Below are positions 49,101 through 60,573 of a DNA stretch of 64,000 nt, piece after piece. Origin of the DNA: Magnolia sinica (lineage: Eukaryota; Streptophyta; Magnoliopsida; Magnoliales; Magnoliaceae); contig NC_080583.1 in the NCBI RefSeq assembly GCF_029962835.1, forward strand, positions 2,837,001 to 2,901,000, written 5' to 3'. Every line of letters begins with the position of its first letter. Position 1 is the first letter of the stretch. Under the pieces are notes generated by a model. It saw nothing but the letters and a program-made list of their open reading frames with translations. It had not been told where the DNA came from and did no database searches. Position numbers and translations under genes: made by a program.

Positions 49101-50446
49101 CACCTTGAGGCTAAACCCATGGGTTTGGGCGAGTACGTGTAGGTGGCAGTAGTTAGGCTACATGGGTCGCTTGTATCCGATGCCGTTCCGCCACATACTT
49201 GCCTGGGCTGGTGCGATTTAATCCACTGGCTGACCCACCTGGTTGTTAACCTTATTTGCTCATATATGTATGGAAACTGGAACACCCTACTACCGTTGTA
49301 GCCCATCGATACCGGATGGAATATTGATCCACAGTCTCGTGAGCTGGGCATGGTGGAATGGGACACGGTGTCTGAGCTGTCGGCCTACGCTGGGGTGACG
49401 CGCCTCCCCGTAGTGACCGCGAGCGACCCTACATTCAGCACCCCCATGTGCTTGAAGTCGGGGATGGGGGAAACCCGACGGGGTCAAGGATCGCGAGGTC
49501 TCGGCCTCACACATTGGGGGGCCTTGTCCTTGCAACTAGTTGAGGGCATTTGATACGTGGGGTGTATCAGATTCTCAAATCTACTGGATGAATGGAGTTA
49601 ACTAAGAACCCTGTTAACATCATCATTGCATGGCATTAGCTAGATTGGCGACTCGGCAGTCGAGGTCGCACTGAGGGAGTGTTGACATTTGCGATCGTTA
49701 GATGTTGTCGCACGAGAGAGCGTTGTGGTGAGGGCATACATCATACCATCCTGTATGCATGCACATTAACAAGACTAGATAGATGTTTATGATTGATTGC
49801 TTTTCATTAAATTCTTATTATAATTGATGCTTGTTACAACTTAAGACTAATAACACCCACTGAGTTGATCACTCACTCCCACTCTGGGACGGTATTTTAA
49901 AACACCAACCAGACCCGTTCATATATGCAGGTGATACAAATTTCATGGAGCTTGACGACGCGAGTCTCGAGGAGGAGGACGAGTTCCCTTACTTCTAGTT
50001 GATGAGCGGGACCCCGTCGGATCAGTAGATGGGTCGTTGGATCGCCAAGCAGCGGCTCAGCTTTATTCTTTTAGTCATGTCATTCTTTTTGTGATTTTGT
50101 TGGGCGTCACCTTGTGCACCCATTTGTATTCTTTTGAACATGTATATATATAGGTATAATTGATTTTCAGTAGACTTGTGTGGTTGTGCTTCATGTTCCA
50201 AGAAATTCCAAAATGCGCATTTAGACTGGATTAATCGCATATTAATGAAAACTGGTTAGAAGTGACCTCGGGAACTCAGAAGTCGAGCGTATGCATGACC
50301 TCCAATTTTCAGGGTGTTACACTTCAATACGATCCTAGGCCTGACTATGGCATCAGAGGGTCCTTGGCTCTAGTCAGGGTCTCCATTGTCTTCTTCCTGT
50401 GTAGGTAAAGGATCTAAAGAGGGCGTACCAATTTTTTGCATAAACA
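46123..50446 (+). mobile_element. Probable solo LTR inside an (AAT)n tract, split by a 3.5-kb insertion
   Basis: The left piece (46123-46809) begins TGTTGGGAAAAAATAG and has a promoter-like CTATAAATATG at about 46750. The right piece (50322 to about 50446) ends near TTTTTTGCATAAACA. (AAT)n flanks both sides. Together the pieces make about 810 bp. There are no element proteins. The right limit and target duplication are not certain; the LTR nature is inferred from the TG start and the promoter. Confidence 0.55.
46810..50321 (+). mobile_element. 3.5-kb non-coding element, TGTAACA…TGTTACA ends, CTTCA target duplication
   Basis: Its ends are TGTAACATCCTGG and CAGGGTGTTACA, an inverted match of 12 bp with one difference. 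CTTCA flanks it exactly (46805-46809, 50322-50326). A promoter-like CTATATAAAGG lies near 48192, followed by a long AG-rich tract (48240-48360). No protein is recognisable. Best read as a long solo LTR, possibly Tat/Ogre-like in size; a non-autonomous element is the alternative. The target site lies inside the 46123-50446 element, so it is the younger of the two. Confidence 0.72.
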
Positions 50447-50448
50447 AG

Positions 50449-50852
50449 TAATAATAATAATAATAATAATAATTCCTCCTTTTATAATGCATTGGGATTT
50501 TCATATAAACGTGTATTTAACTTTTATTGAAGTTGACCAATAAAGGCGAAAGTTAACCATGCTTTAGTATAGAGAGATTTTTATTATGGGATATCCAAAT
50601 TGCTTTGCCAGGACATGACCATATCGGCTGGATCATCCAATGACGAGCCACTCAATTAGATATTTGGTCTAAACAGTCTAAATGGTGGATCAATTTTGTC
50701 AAAATGAAGTGGACAATCATTTCGTAAAAGCATCATTTTCGTTATCAACAATTAAATTCAAAGGATAATCTTTAACCTCCAACTGTAATAAAAATCAAGC
50801 ACAGGTATTTTATGATTATTTATGAAAAGGAGAGGGATTATTTAGCAATACA

Positions 50853-50890
<38 letters not shown>

Positions 50891-51147
50891 ATTATTATCT
50901 AGTATATAATAATCTGGGAAAGGTCTGTGCATTAAAAACTCTAATGATAATGATGAGATACAACACCTATACAACTCAAGCATCAAACAAGTTCGCTAAT
51001 TACACAATTGTGTGGTTGCACATGCATGCGTCCAAATATAAAACTCCCATGTGAGATATGATTCCATGCGGTTAGAAATCATGCTTTGATCTTTTGCCTA
51101 AAATATATTAGACAATTTCAATCTTCAGATGGGCCACCACATATGAG
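50449..51147. other. Gene-free spacer with (AAT)n and (AT)n tracts
   Basis: (AAT)n at about 50449-50472 and (AT)n at 50854-50886. Nothing else can be supported. Confidence 0.6.
50854..50886. repeat. (AT)n microsatellite
   Basis: About 16 AT units, followed by (ATT)n. Confidence 0.95.
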
Positions 51148-51283
51148 CTGGGCAGAATCCGACTCGATCTGATCCGAACCGAAGGCCAGAATCGGGTCGG
51201 ATCGAGTAGGCCCACTCAAATCCGACCGTACATCGAGTCGAGTTCAGATCAATGGCCAATCCGGACCGATCCAATCCGCACAA

Positions 51284-51462
51284 TGTTCATTCAATATTGT
51301 TTCCTTTAATGTTGTCTACTTGAGATTGAGATATACCTCATTTTTTGTTTAATACCATAAAATGATCTAGAAAAATAGATGGACGGCATAGATGAAATAA
51401 ATACATCATAGTGGGGTCCACAGAGCACCAACTGGTGGCAGGGGAGTAGCCAATCTGTCCTC
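51284..51462. mobile_element. Half of a MULE-like MITE (kin of 30847-31383)
   Basis: It matches 31190-31383 from GTTCATTCA through AGATATACCTCATTTTTTGT to GAGTAGCCAATCTGTCC. The left half is absent. Confidence 0.7.
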
Positions 51463-51529
51463 TCAAGCTCACGGCTCAAGGTGCATCGAGCACCGAGCTC
51501 TCTGACGAAAGAAAAGAGAGAAGATAAGG

Positions 51530-51855
51530 AAGCAGATTGGTAGGTGTACGGTGTACTGCCAATGTATTTACGTCAGTAAGTTCTGTGGGTCCATCATCCA
51601 AACCGTCCATCCATTTGGCGGGCTCGTCTTAAGGCTTGAGCCGAAAAATAAGACAGATCTAAAGATCAAGTGGATCACACTGCAAAAAGTAGTGGGGTTG
51701 AACGTCTACTATTGAAACTCTTTTAGGGGTCAAAGAAGTTTTGGATCAATATGAAATTTGTTTTTCTTCTTTATCCATGTAGTTGTGACCTTATTAACAG
51801 ATTAGATGGAAAATAAATGTTATGGTGGGCCTTAAGAATTCAGTGAAAATCATAT
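51530..51855. mobile_element. Second partial MULE-like MITE
   Basis: It has TTCTGTGGGTCCATCATCC, CCGTCCATCCATTTGG, AGTGGGGTTGAACGTC and TTATGGTGGGCCTTAAG in the order seen in other copies. The right arm is missing. Confidence 0.5.
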
Positions 51856-52180
51856 TTTTTATTTTTTAAAAATTTTCAAAAAAAAATTAAAACAAAAGCG
51901 ATCCGAACCATACTCAACCCGATCCGATTCGGTTTCCCTGACTGAGTCGGACTCGGTTCGTGTAAGGCCTATAGCACAATGGATCGGATCGAGTCAGAGG
52001 ACCCGGACTCAGTCCCGTATCCAGTATGGGTCATTGCATTGAAAATTTCAGACTAAGCCGAGTTGGACCCAATCTGGTCCGATTCGAGTCCCGTATCCAG
52101 TTCGGGTCATTGCATTGAAAATTTCGGACTAAGTCGAGTTGAACCCAATCCGGTCCGACTCGACTCGATGCCCCCCTCTA

Positions 52181-52494
52181 CATATCAGCACAATAACAGG
52201 TAGTGTGCTCCCATCTTTTTGAAGAAAATAATAATAATAAATAAGTGGGCCACTATATTCAGAGTAAGTTGGCCGTTAAAAATATACCTGACCATTCATT
52301 TATTTTGATATAATGTGGACCACCTGATGTGTGAAATGGCTTGATTTTCATGCCAGAAGATCTAAACAGTATATATCACCTGATGGAAAGCTCAGATCTC
52401 ACACGTGTCATTTATAACATTGCCCCACATGCACCCAAGTGTTGATTTGCAGGGCTCCTACTCGCACGTGGAATTAGCAAACCTCTGTATGCAG
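52181..52494. other. Gene-free spacer
   Basis: Nothing can be supported. Confidence 0.5.
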
Positions 52495-52992
52495 GAGCGG
52501 ACGTCTCCTACCCCCGGTAATCCGGGCGGGCGGAGCTCTGTGGGGCCCACCGTCATGTAAATGTTTTATCCACGCAGATCATTTTAAGGTATTAGCCAAA
52601 AAATAGGCACGTACAGGGCTTACGTGGACCACAAAGTGGGGATTGAACGTCCACCATTAAAAACTTCTTGGGAGCTGGAGAAGTTTTGGATCAAGATGAT
52701 ATTTATTTTTTCACTTCATCCACGTCTACATGACCTTATGAATAGGTTGGATGGTAAAAAAAAAACATCACGGTGGCCCTTGGAAAGTTTTCAACGGTGG
52801 TTGTCATTATCACTGCAGCTTCCTGTGGTGTGGTCCACTGGTGCTGTGTACTGCTTCAATTTTTTGCTAATGCCTTAAAATGATCTGAGAAAAGCAATGA
52901 ACGGCATGGATAAAACACTTACATCACAGTGGGCCCCACAGAGCCCTGTCCGGACGGATTACCGTCCGGGCTGGGGTAGGACGCAATCCGCG
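52495..52992. mobile_element. MULE-like MITE
   Basis: The left end GAGCGGACGTCTCCTACCCC and reversed right end CGCGGATTGCGTCCTACCCC lead into arms with GGTAATCCG, GCTCTGTGGGGCCCAC and TGTTTTATCC. The 9-bp flanks TGTATGCAG and TCCATGCAT agree at six positions. Interior non-coding. Confidence 0.7.
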
Positions 52993-53189
52993 TCCATGCA
53001 TGCAATGGTCGTGACGAAAGTTAGTAAAACACAATCTGGGTTTTCAATTTGGTGGGGGACGCTATGGTTCGGTGATCCAAACAGTAGATACTGCGAGCGG
53101 GCCTCACTGTGGATAGAATATGTACCAGATCTTCCTATTTGTTGGATTTTGGTGTAGGGGCCATCCATGGTACGATCCTGAATATCAAA
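52993..53189. other. Spacer
   Basis: No gene or element. Confidence 0.4.
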
Positions 53190-53335
53190 GGTTTTTTTTT
53201 TTTTTTTTTACACACCCACACACACTCACGCCGTACTGCCGCAGTGGTATTTCACTACCGGTGGATACTCGAACCCTTGACCAACCCTTGACCGGGTGTT
53301 GAAACTCCCGAGAGTCTGCCACCGGAGCAAGAGTA
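53190..53335 (-). mobile_element. SINE-like copy 2
   Basis: On the minus strand: TTACTCTTGCTCCGGTGGCA, then GGGTTCGAGTATCC (box B-like), GTGGTGAAATACCAC-like sequence, GTGTGTGTGGGTGTG and a run of about 19 A. It matches 16012-16155. Confidence 0.65.
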
Positions 53336-53671
53336 AAGATGAAGACTACTGCAAACGGACTGCGCACCCATTATTTACAAGGAAAGTGACATCCGTCCCA
53401 CTGCAAGCACCTTTAACTTCAATGTCATGATCACCCACACTAGGGAATCGAAGGTTTGGATCGATGAACCATGGGGACTTCTACAAACTTAAACCCTCAC
53501 ATTGGTACAAAGTCGAATAATACATACACCATGGTACAATCTTCGTACATGCAAATGCATACACGCCAGCGTCTACGATGGTGTGGAGCAAAATCCTCTG
53601 TTTTACTTAAGCACCACCGTGTGCCCTGTCTGCATGACATCCACTCCATCCGTCAAGTGCGCTTATGAGAG
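53336..53671. other. Spacer
   Basis: No supportable gene; a short MITE-like word near 53630. Confidence 0.45.
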
Positions 53672-54229
53672 GAAGAAAATATAAATAATATTATAGAAAT
53701 TTTATAAATTAATTAATGATCGAAGAAGTTTCGAAATTAAACAACAACTAAAACTCTTAGAAACATTGACTTACTATAAATAGTAACTTTGTTCCTTATA
53801 GATGGTCGTGATTCCCACCAGTGCACATGGTTTTTGGCCAAAAATATTAAGTGTCCTATTTTGCCTAACCATGATGTTCCCCTAACTATTGTAAGCACTT
53901 TATGGTGTGCGCAACTCTTAAAGCTCAATGGATGAAGGGTTATACTCGAACTAAAACTTACTATAAATAGTAAAAATGAAATTCAAGCAGAATTCGACCA
54001 TTGATTTGATGATATTTCGCAAATTCGGCATTGGCAACCCGGCATAGCGGGATTGGTGGCTAAAGTCGCTTGTCCTACCCCAAAATCATATATGGTATGT
54101 CCAATAGCTCGTTCTGATTTGTGAGATACATCCCTTTTAAGTTCTAATGGTCCAAATCACTTCTATCATTGACCGGGCTTTTTTTTATCCATCTTAGCCT
54201 TGAAAGTGTTTGTGACCCGCTCTACATCA
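53672..54229 (-). repeat. CRM-type family LTR, one end missing
   Basis: It ends CCGCTCTACATCA like the family and contains CTTACTATAAATAGTAA, TTTTTGGCCAAAAAT and CTACCCCAAAATC in family order. The start (TGACGCAGGGATG…) is absent, so it is a truncated copy of about 560 bp. Confidence 0.75.
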
Positions 54230-54418
54230 AAAGCTTATACCTTGCTCACCCCTTCACTGTATGAGAAATCTCTTACTAAGGAATACTTCAGAAGAATACT
54301 CTCTCTACATGTGTGCTCATCTTAATACAAGTTAAACCATACACACACGTTAAAATCATGAGAGATGTAGGCTTCATCCATGTATACACAGGGATGTCAA
54401 TGGGCCGGGCTTAGGTAA
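54230..54418. other. Spacer with a hAT-type terminal word
   Basis: CAGGGATGTCAATGGGCCGG at about 54389 resembles a hAT MITE end that is cut by the LTR starting at 54419. Confidence 0.4.
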
Positions 54419-54657
54419 TGTTGCTGTCAAAATCTTGACTATCCTCCACTTGGAGCTCCGAACCGCCTCTGAGCTTGGAACCTGTGCAACAACGGTGAGC
54501 AAAGGAGACCCTAGCTTAAACAGGGGATCCTCCAATGCCTAAGTCAGGTCAAGGGAATTTGGGTCTAAGTCGAATTGTTGAGAGAGTGCAAGATATTGCG
54601 TACCTGTCTCCTCCCCCCAAAGATGCTACTTATACCCCATTGCTTAAGACAGGCGTG

Positions 54658-55361
54658 TGACGCAGGGATGAACGTGATGAGGATAACTACTCCGAATCCA
54701 CGGAGCTTCTCTGGACTCCTCACAGAGACTTCTCGAATCCACGAGGAAAAGAAAGCAGAAAATAGAAATAAATTCTAAGAAATTCGAAATTGATTAATTG
54801 ATGATTAAAAATGAGTTCACAACCCTTTAAATAAGAATAACAAGCAATGAGAAAGAAGTCAGAATCAAACTACAACTCAAACTCCTAGAATCCGCGACTT
54901 ACTATAAATAGTAAACTTACTATTTATAGACGGTCGTGATGTCTACTAGTGCGCAAGGTTTTCGGCCAAAAATAGTAAGTGTCCTATTTGGCTTCACCAA
55001 ACCGTTCTCCTAATTATTCTAAGCTCTTTTCACGTTGGGCGCAACTCCTAAAACCCGACGGATGAAGAGTTATGATCAAACTAAAACTTACTATTTATAG
55101 TAAAAATGAAATTAAAACAGGAAAACGACCGTCGATCCAGGAGTTTTTCACAATTCCGGGCTGTGCAACCCGGCATAGCAGGGTTGGTTGGCTTCAGTAG
55201 CTCTTTCTACCCCAAAATCATATATTTTACGTCAGATAACTCATTCCAGACTGCAAGATACGCCCGATTTAAGGTTCAATGGTTTGGATCACTTCTGTCA
55301 TCGACTGGGCCTTTTCTGATCCATCTTGGCCATGTAACTGTCCGCGACCCACTCTACATCA
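54658..55361 (-). repeat. 3' LTR of the CRM-type element
   Basis: TGACGCAGGGATGAACG … CTCTACATCA on the plus strand. The solo LTRs listed elsewhere are homologous to it. Confidence 0.93.
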
Positions 55362-56500
55362 GTCTCCTCTACTTCAAAAGAACTCATCCTTGAGTTCTCG
55401 TCAAACTCTGGTTCATGATACTCGGTCAGGTCCGCGACATTGAAAGTCTGTGAGATTGTCATGTCATCTGGAAGATCAATAACATAAGCATTGTCATTGA
55501 TCTTTTGGATGATTGGTATCGGTCCAATATTCTTATTTTTTAACTTGTTGTACGTCCCGGTCGGAAATCTCTCTTTACGCAGATGGACCATAACGCGGTC
55601 GCCCACCTCAAACACTTTTTGTTGCCAATGCTTGTCCACTAGTTCCTTGTACTTCTCGTTCGAGGCATGTAGCTTGGTCTGCACTTCTGCATGGATGCCC
55701 ATGATCTTGTCTGCCATATGTTCCGCTGCAATGCTCATGCCTGGGTGCTTGGGCAGAGGGACCAAGTCAAGTGTGTGGCGAGCCACTCATCCGTAGATAA
55801 TCTGGAGCGGTGATCTCCCTGTTGAGCGGTTCACCATGTTGTTAAATGCAAATTCTACTTGAGACAAGGCCAAATCCCACTGCTTCGGTTTTTCTCCTGA
55901 AATACAGCGGAGGTTTCCCTACGTGCGATTCACAACTTCGGTCTGCCCATCAACCTGTCGGTGGTAAGCACTGCTGAATTAAAGTCGTGTATCGAATCGA
56001 TTCCATAAAGTCCGCCAAAAGTGGCTAATGAACTTTGTGTCACGATCGGAAGTAATGGTCTTGGGGACCCCGTGTAGCCGTTCGACCTCCCTGAAAAATA
56101 AATTCACCACATGTGTTCTTGCATGGGATAAAGTACGCCATCTTGGAGAAACGATCTACCACCACGAACACCGAATCCATGCCGCGTTGTGTTCGTGAGA
56201 GACCAAGCATGAAGTCTATTGATAAATCCTCTCAAGGACCGTTAGGCACAGATAACGAGGTGTAGAGACCCGTATTCTGAGATTGCCCCTTGTAGGTCTG
56301 ACAAACATGGCAACATTGTACGGCTTTTCCCACATTGCGTACTAATTGCGGCTAGTAATACCGCTCTTCCACAAGAGCTCGCGTCTTATCTCGCCCTAGG
56401 TGTCCACCGAGGCCACCTCCATGTAGCTCCTGAATAATCTGCTCCCTTAGAGAACTTTGGGGGATGCACAATCAATTCCTTTTGAAGAGAAAATCGTCCT
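55298..56500 (-). pseudogene. Integrase region of the CRM-type element
   Basis: The C-terminal part is legible: KHWQQKVFEVGDRVMVHLRK, then the GPIPIIQKINDNAYVIDLP stretch, and a tail that continues about 60 bp into the LTR. The core and zinc-binding part upstream are decayed. Confidence 0.75.
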
Positions 56501-56589
56501 GTATATGAAGGTCACTGGGGTGACCTTCTTGGCACTTCATCTAAGAATCTTTGAAATCCTCATCCTCGGCATACAGCTCCTTGAGACAG

Positions 56590-57720
56590 TCGAAGCCGAC
56601 CACCTCGTTGCTCATCGTAACAAGTAGGGATGCACGACGGCTAAGTGCATCAGCCACCTTGTTCTGCTGCCCTGACTTATGCTTCAGAACGAACGTGAAT
56701 TCCTATAAAAATGCAACCCATCTAGCATGCACACGATTCACGTTAGTCTGACTATTAATAAACTTTAATGCTTGATGGTCAGTGTACAAAACAAACTCTC
56801 TTTAAATCAGATAATGCCGCCAATGTCACAGCGCCTGAACAACTGCGTACAACTCAAGCTCATAAGTCGACCACTTCTTTCGGGCTTCGCTGAGCTTCTC
56901 GCTGTAGAAAGCTATCGGCCTGCCTTCCTGTGATAATACTCCTCCAATTCCGACGTACGAAGCGTCACACTCAACATCAAACAATTTATCGAAATTAGGA
57001 AGCACCAAAACCGGTGTTGTAGACAAACGATGCTTGATCTCATGAAAGCTCTTGTCAGCTTTATCGGTCCACTGGAACGGTCCTTTTTTCATGCAATCTG
57101 TTATAGGCGCGACTATGGTGCTAAAATCTCGTACAAATCGATGATAGAAAGTCGCTAACTCGTGAAAACTCCTCACCTCATGAATATTTGTCGGGATCGG
57201 TCATTCCCTAATAGCTCGCACATTTTCATCGTCCACACGAATGTCTATGGACGTTACAACAAATCTTAGAAACAATAGGCTGTCAGTTAAAAAACTACAC
57301 TTCTTCAAGTTGAGGTACAACTTGTTAATTTGTAGGACTTGCAGCACCTGCCTGAGATGTTTCTTATGCTCCGCCTCATCCTGGTTATATATCAATATGT
57401 CATCAAAATATACTACCACAAATCGGCCAGTGAACGGTTTTAAAACTTGATTCATCAAACGCATAAAAGTACTTGGTGCGTTCGATAAGCCGAAGGGCAT
57501 GACCAGCCACTCATACAACCCTTCCTTGGTCTTGAATGCCGTTTTCCACTCATCACCGGGTCGAATACAAATTTGATGGTACCCACTCCTTAGATCTAGT
57601 TTAGAGAACACCTTGGCCCCTTCTAACATATCGAGCATGTCGTCCAACCGTGATATTGGGAACTGATATTTGATGGTAATTTTGTTGATTGCTCGACTGT
57701 CGACACACATATGCCAGCTT
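56590..57720 (-). pseudogene. Reverse transcriptase and RNase H region of the CRM-type element
   Basis: [49 protein letters not shown] and the catalytic YFDDIL. Then [20 protein letters not shown] and the RNase H start [20 protein letters not shown]. Decayed fossil. Confidence 0.85.
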
Positions 57721-57807
57721 TCATCTTTTTTTTTGCGTTAATAATGCTGGTACGGCACATGAGCTCATACTCTCTCTTAAGAGACCCTTACGGAACAATT
57801 CCTCCAC

Positions 57808-58700
57808 TTACCCCTGAAGTATCTCACACTCCTTCAGACTCATCCGATAATGAGGGCGGTTGGGCAGGCTAGCCCCAGGGACGAGGTCTATGTGATGTTG
57901 GATGTCCCTCATGGGGGGCAATCCATCAGGTAAATCCTCAAGCCAGACTTCTTTGAATTCGTTTAACAATAGTCTTAAACTTGGAGGGATGTTTGAAGGT
58001 TCCTCTTCCTCGCCCTTCACCACTACAGCGTATACTTCGCCGGTTTCCTTGGATTCCTCCATAAAATCCCGAATAGTCAAGAGGGAACTCCCCTCCACTT
58101 TAGAGGCTTCAGGGTGGTTCTCTAGTGCCATAGGGGCAAGGATTATTTTTCGACTATCCTTGACGAATACGTAAATATTATCTCGTCCCCTATGGATCGC
58201 ATCACAGTCCGACTGCTAGGGTCGACCGAGTAACATATGACAAGCTTCCATATCAACCACATCACAAAGTATTTGATCCTTATAATTTTTACCAATTGAA
58301 AATAAGATAGTGCATTGTTCAGTTACCTTGGTCTCATTCACCTTTTTTATCCAGCCGATTGAGTACGGGGAAGGATGTTTCATCGTTGGTAGCCGCAACT
58401 TGTCCACCATCACTCTCGAGACGATATTCTCGCTACTACCACTGTCTATGATCACATCACAGACCTTTCCGTTGACGGTGCACCGAGTACGAAATATATT
58501 ATATCGTTGTGGATGTAATTCTTTTTGTGGGGCATACAGTAATCGCCTCACAACTAAAAATTCGCCACGATCCTCACCCGTCATTTCATCGCCACCTGCT
58601 ATTTCTTCACTGATTTGTTCATGTTCATCAAAGCGATGGTCTTCTTCTACGGCCTCATCTTCAGTGCCCCCTTCGTTTATAGTCAAGTGTGCTGCTGGAC
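57808..58700 (-). pseudogene. Protease region of the CRM-type element
   Basis: CDVIIDSGSSENIVSRVMVD contains the DSG-type aspartic protease site, followed by CDVVDMEACHMLLGRP. The linker towards RT (LPPMRDIQHHIDLVPGASLP) is also legible. Confidence 0.8.
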
Positions 58701-59600
58701 GTTGAGGACAAGTGTTTGATAAGTGGCCTGGTTAGCCACATTGGTAACAATTATTCAACCTTGGCCGAGCATAAGGATTTGAAATCCTACTCGGACTCGC
58801 TGTTGTGGGTGCTGCGCGTTGAGGTCTGGATGAGCCGCTCCCCGTACCACAGTTTGCGGTTGTAGGAAGTTGAGGTACTGGGTCTTTTCCTCGTTGCAGC
58901 ACTGGATCATGCGTGGGACCCGTTATGAGGGGTCAAGTTGAAGGATGTGGACGAGCAGGAGCTTTTGCAAGTTGTGTTTCTGCCCTACCCGCCAATTGAA
59001 TTGCTTCATCCACAGTCCCAACTGGGTACATCTGAACTCGGTCCTGAATTGTCGGTCGCAACCCACCTATAAATCGTGACACCTTCTGTGACTCAGATTC
59101 TGATAGATTGTTTCGTGTAGCCAGTCGTTGGAATTCTTCAGTGTAGTCTGTGACTATTCGATTTCCTTGTCTGTAATTTTGATATTGTTGGAATAATATC
59201 TGCTCATAATCACTGGGGAGAAAACGAGATCGAAGAAGACGTCTCATCCGTGGCCATGATGAGATGGGCGCCCTGTTCTGGCCGGCTCGTGAGAGTTGTA
59301 ATTGTTCCTACCATGCAGAAGCACCAGATTTTAATTTAAACGCTACCAATTTTATCCTTTTATGATCTGGCACGTCCATGTAATCAAAATATCTCTCTAC
59401 TTCGGCTAGCCAATCGAGAAAATCTTCTATACGTAATAAACCGTTAAAACTAGGAAGTTCAACCTTACCTCGATAGTCTCTTTCAGCACGATATAGATGA
59501 TCACCTCCATGGATTGGTCGGCGAGTAAAACCCTCATTAAGGCCCTCGTCGCTTGAACTTAAATCATCTGGTGTAGCTCTACGGTTTGTCACTGGTAGTG
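58700..59600 (-). pseudogene. gag region of the CRM-type element
   Basis: VELPSFNGLLRIEDFLDWLA and ERYFDYMDVPDHKRIKLVAF, then LPSDYEQILFQQYQNYRQGN and a DRVQMYPVGTVDEAIQLAGR tail are classic chromovirus gag. A zinc knuckle lies near 58710-58750. Confidence 0.82.
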
Positions 59601-59855
59601 CTCTACGAAAATTGGGGTTGCATCATACAGCAACCATGGGTGGGGGAGCAACCAAAGGTAGTGGAGCACCTCCTAGGGCTCGGGGCGGGAGTAGCGCATC
59701 CACAAGACGGTCGAAAGTTGCCTACAGCCCTTGCATGGTCAACTGACTCTCCTGGTGGAAAACTTCCATTCTTTCCGAAAGATAACGAATCCCTGGATCA
59801 CCATCCACAGGATTTTGATTCATACCTTCATTGTTTGCCATCGGCCCGAGGGGAA

Positions 59856-59873
59856 TCCTCGCTTTGATACCAA
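59856..59873 (-). other. Primer binding site, initiator tRNA-Met type
   Basis: The minus strand reads TGGTATCAAAGCGAGG two bases inside the 5' LTR, the usual chromovirus primer site. Confidence 0.85.
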
Positions 59874-59874
59874 T

Positions 59875-60573
59875 TGACGCAGGGATGAACGTGATGAGGA
59901 TAACTACTCCGAATCCACGGAGCTTCTCTGGACTCCTCACGAGGAAAGAAAGCAGGAGAAAAGAAAGCAGAAAATAGAAATAAATTCTAAGAAATTCAAA
60001 ATTGATTAATTGATGATTAAAAATAAGTTCACAACCCTTTAAATAAGGGTAACAAGCAATGGGAAAGAAATCAGAATCAAACTACAACTCAAACTCCTAG
60101 AATCCGTAACTTACTATAAATAGTAAACTTACTATTTATAGACAGTCGTGATGTCTACTAGTGCGCAAGGTTTTCGGCCAAAAATAGTAAGTGTCCTATT
60201 TGGCTTCACCAAACCGTTCTCCTAATTATTCTAAGCTCTTTTCACGTTGGGCGCAACTCCTAAAGCCCGACGGATGAAGAGTTATGATCAAACAAAAACT
60301 TACTATTTATAGTAAAAATGAAATTAAAACAGGAAAATGACCGTTGATCTAGGGGTTTTTCACAATTTCGGGCTGCGTAACCCGGCATAGTGGGGTTGGT
60401 TGGCTTCAGTAGCTCGTTCTACCCCAAAATCATATATTTTACGTCAGATAACTCATTCCGGATTGTAAGATACGCCCGATTTAAGGTTCGATGGTCTAGA
60501 TCACTTCTGTCGTCGACTGGGCCTTTTCTGATCCATCTTGGCCATGTAACTGTCCGCGACCCGCTCTACATCA
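59875..60573 (-). repeat. 5' LTR of the CRM-type element
   Basis: 699 bp, TGACGCAGGG … CTCTACATCA. It pairs with 54658-55361. Confidence 0.93.

Larger units (their letters stand above)
51148..52180. mobile_element. hAT-like element rich in GATCCGA words, carrying inserted MITE pieces
   Basis: The octamers CATATGAG (51140-51147) and CATATCAG (52181-52188) agree at seven of eight positions. Inside each end lie GACTCGATCTGATCCGA and its inverted relatives; the word GATCCGATTCGG recurs in the right part. The middle (51284-51855) is made of MITE pieces, so the original element was about 460 bp. No transposase. Confidence 0.55.
54658..60573 (-). mobile_element. CRM-type (chromovirus) Gypsy element with both LTRs and GCGTG target duplication
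   Basis: The element is 5.9 kb with LTRs 54658-55361 (704 bp) and 59875-60573 (699 bp). GCGTG flanks it exactly (54653-54657, 60574-60578). In minus-strand order it has an initiator-tRNA-Met primer site, gag with zinc knuckle, protease, reverse transcriptase, RNase H and integrase. The last frame runs on into the 3' LTR, as known for CRM elements. RT words [20 protein letters not shown] and YFDDILIY fit this clade. The LTRs look about 96-97% alike by eye. The coding region is a fossil, interrupted roughly ten times. Confidence 0.9.
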
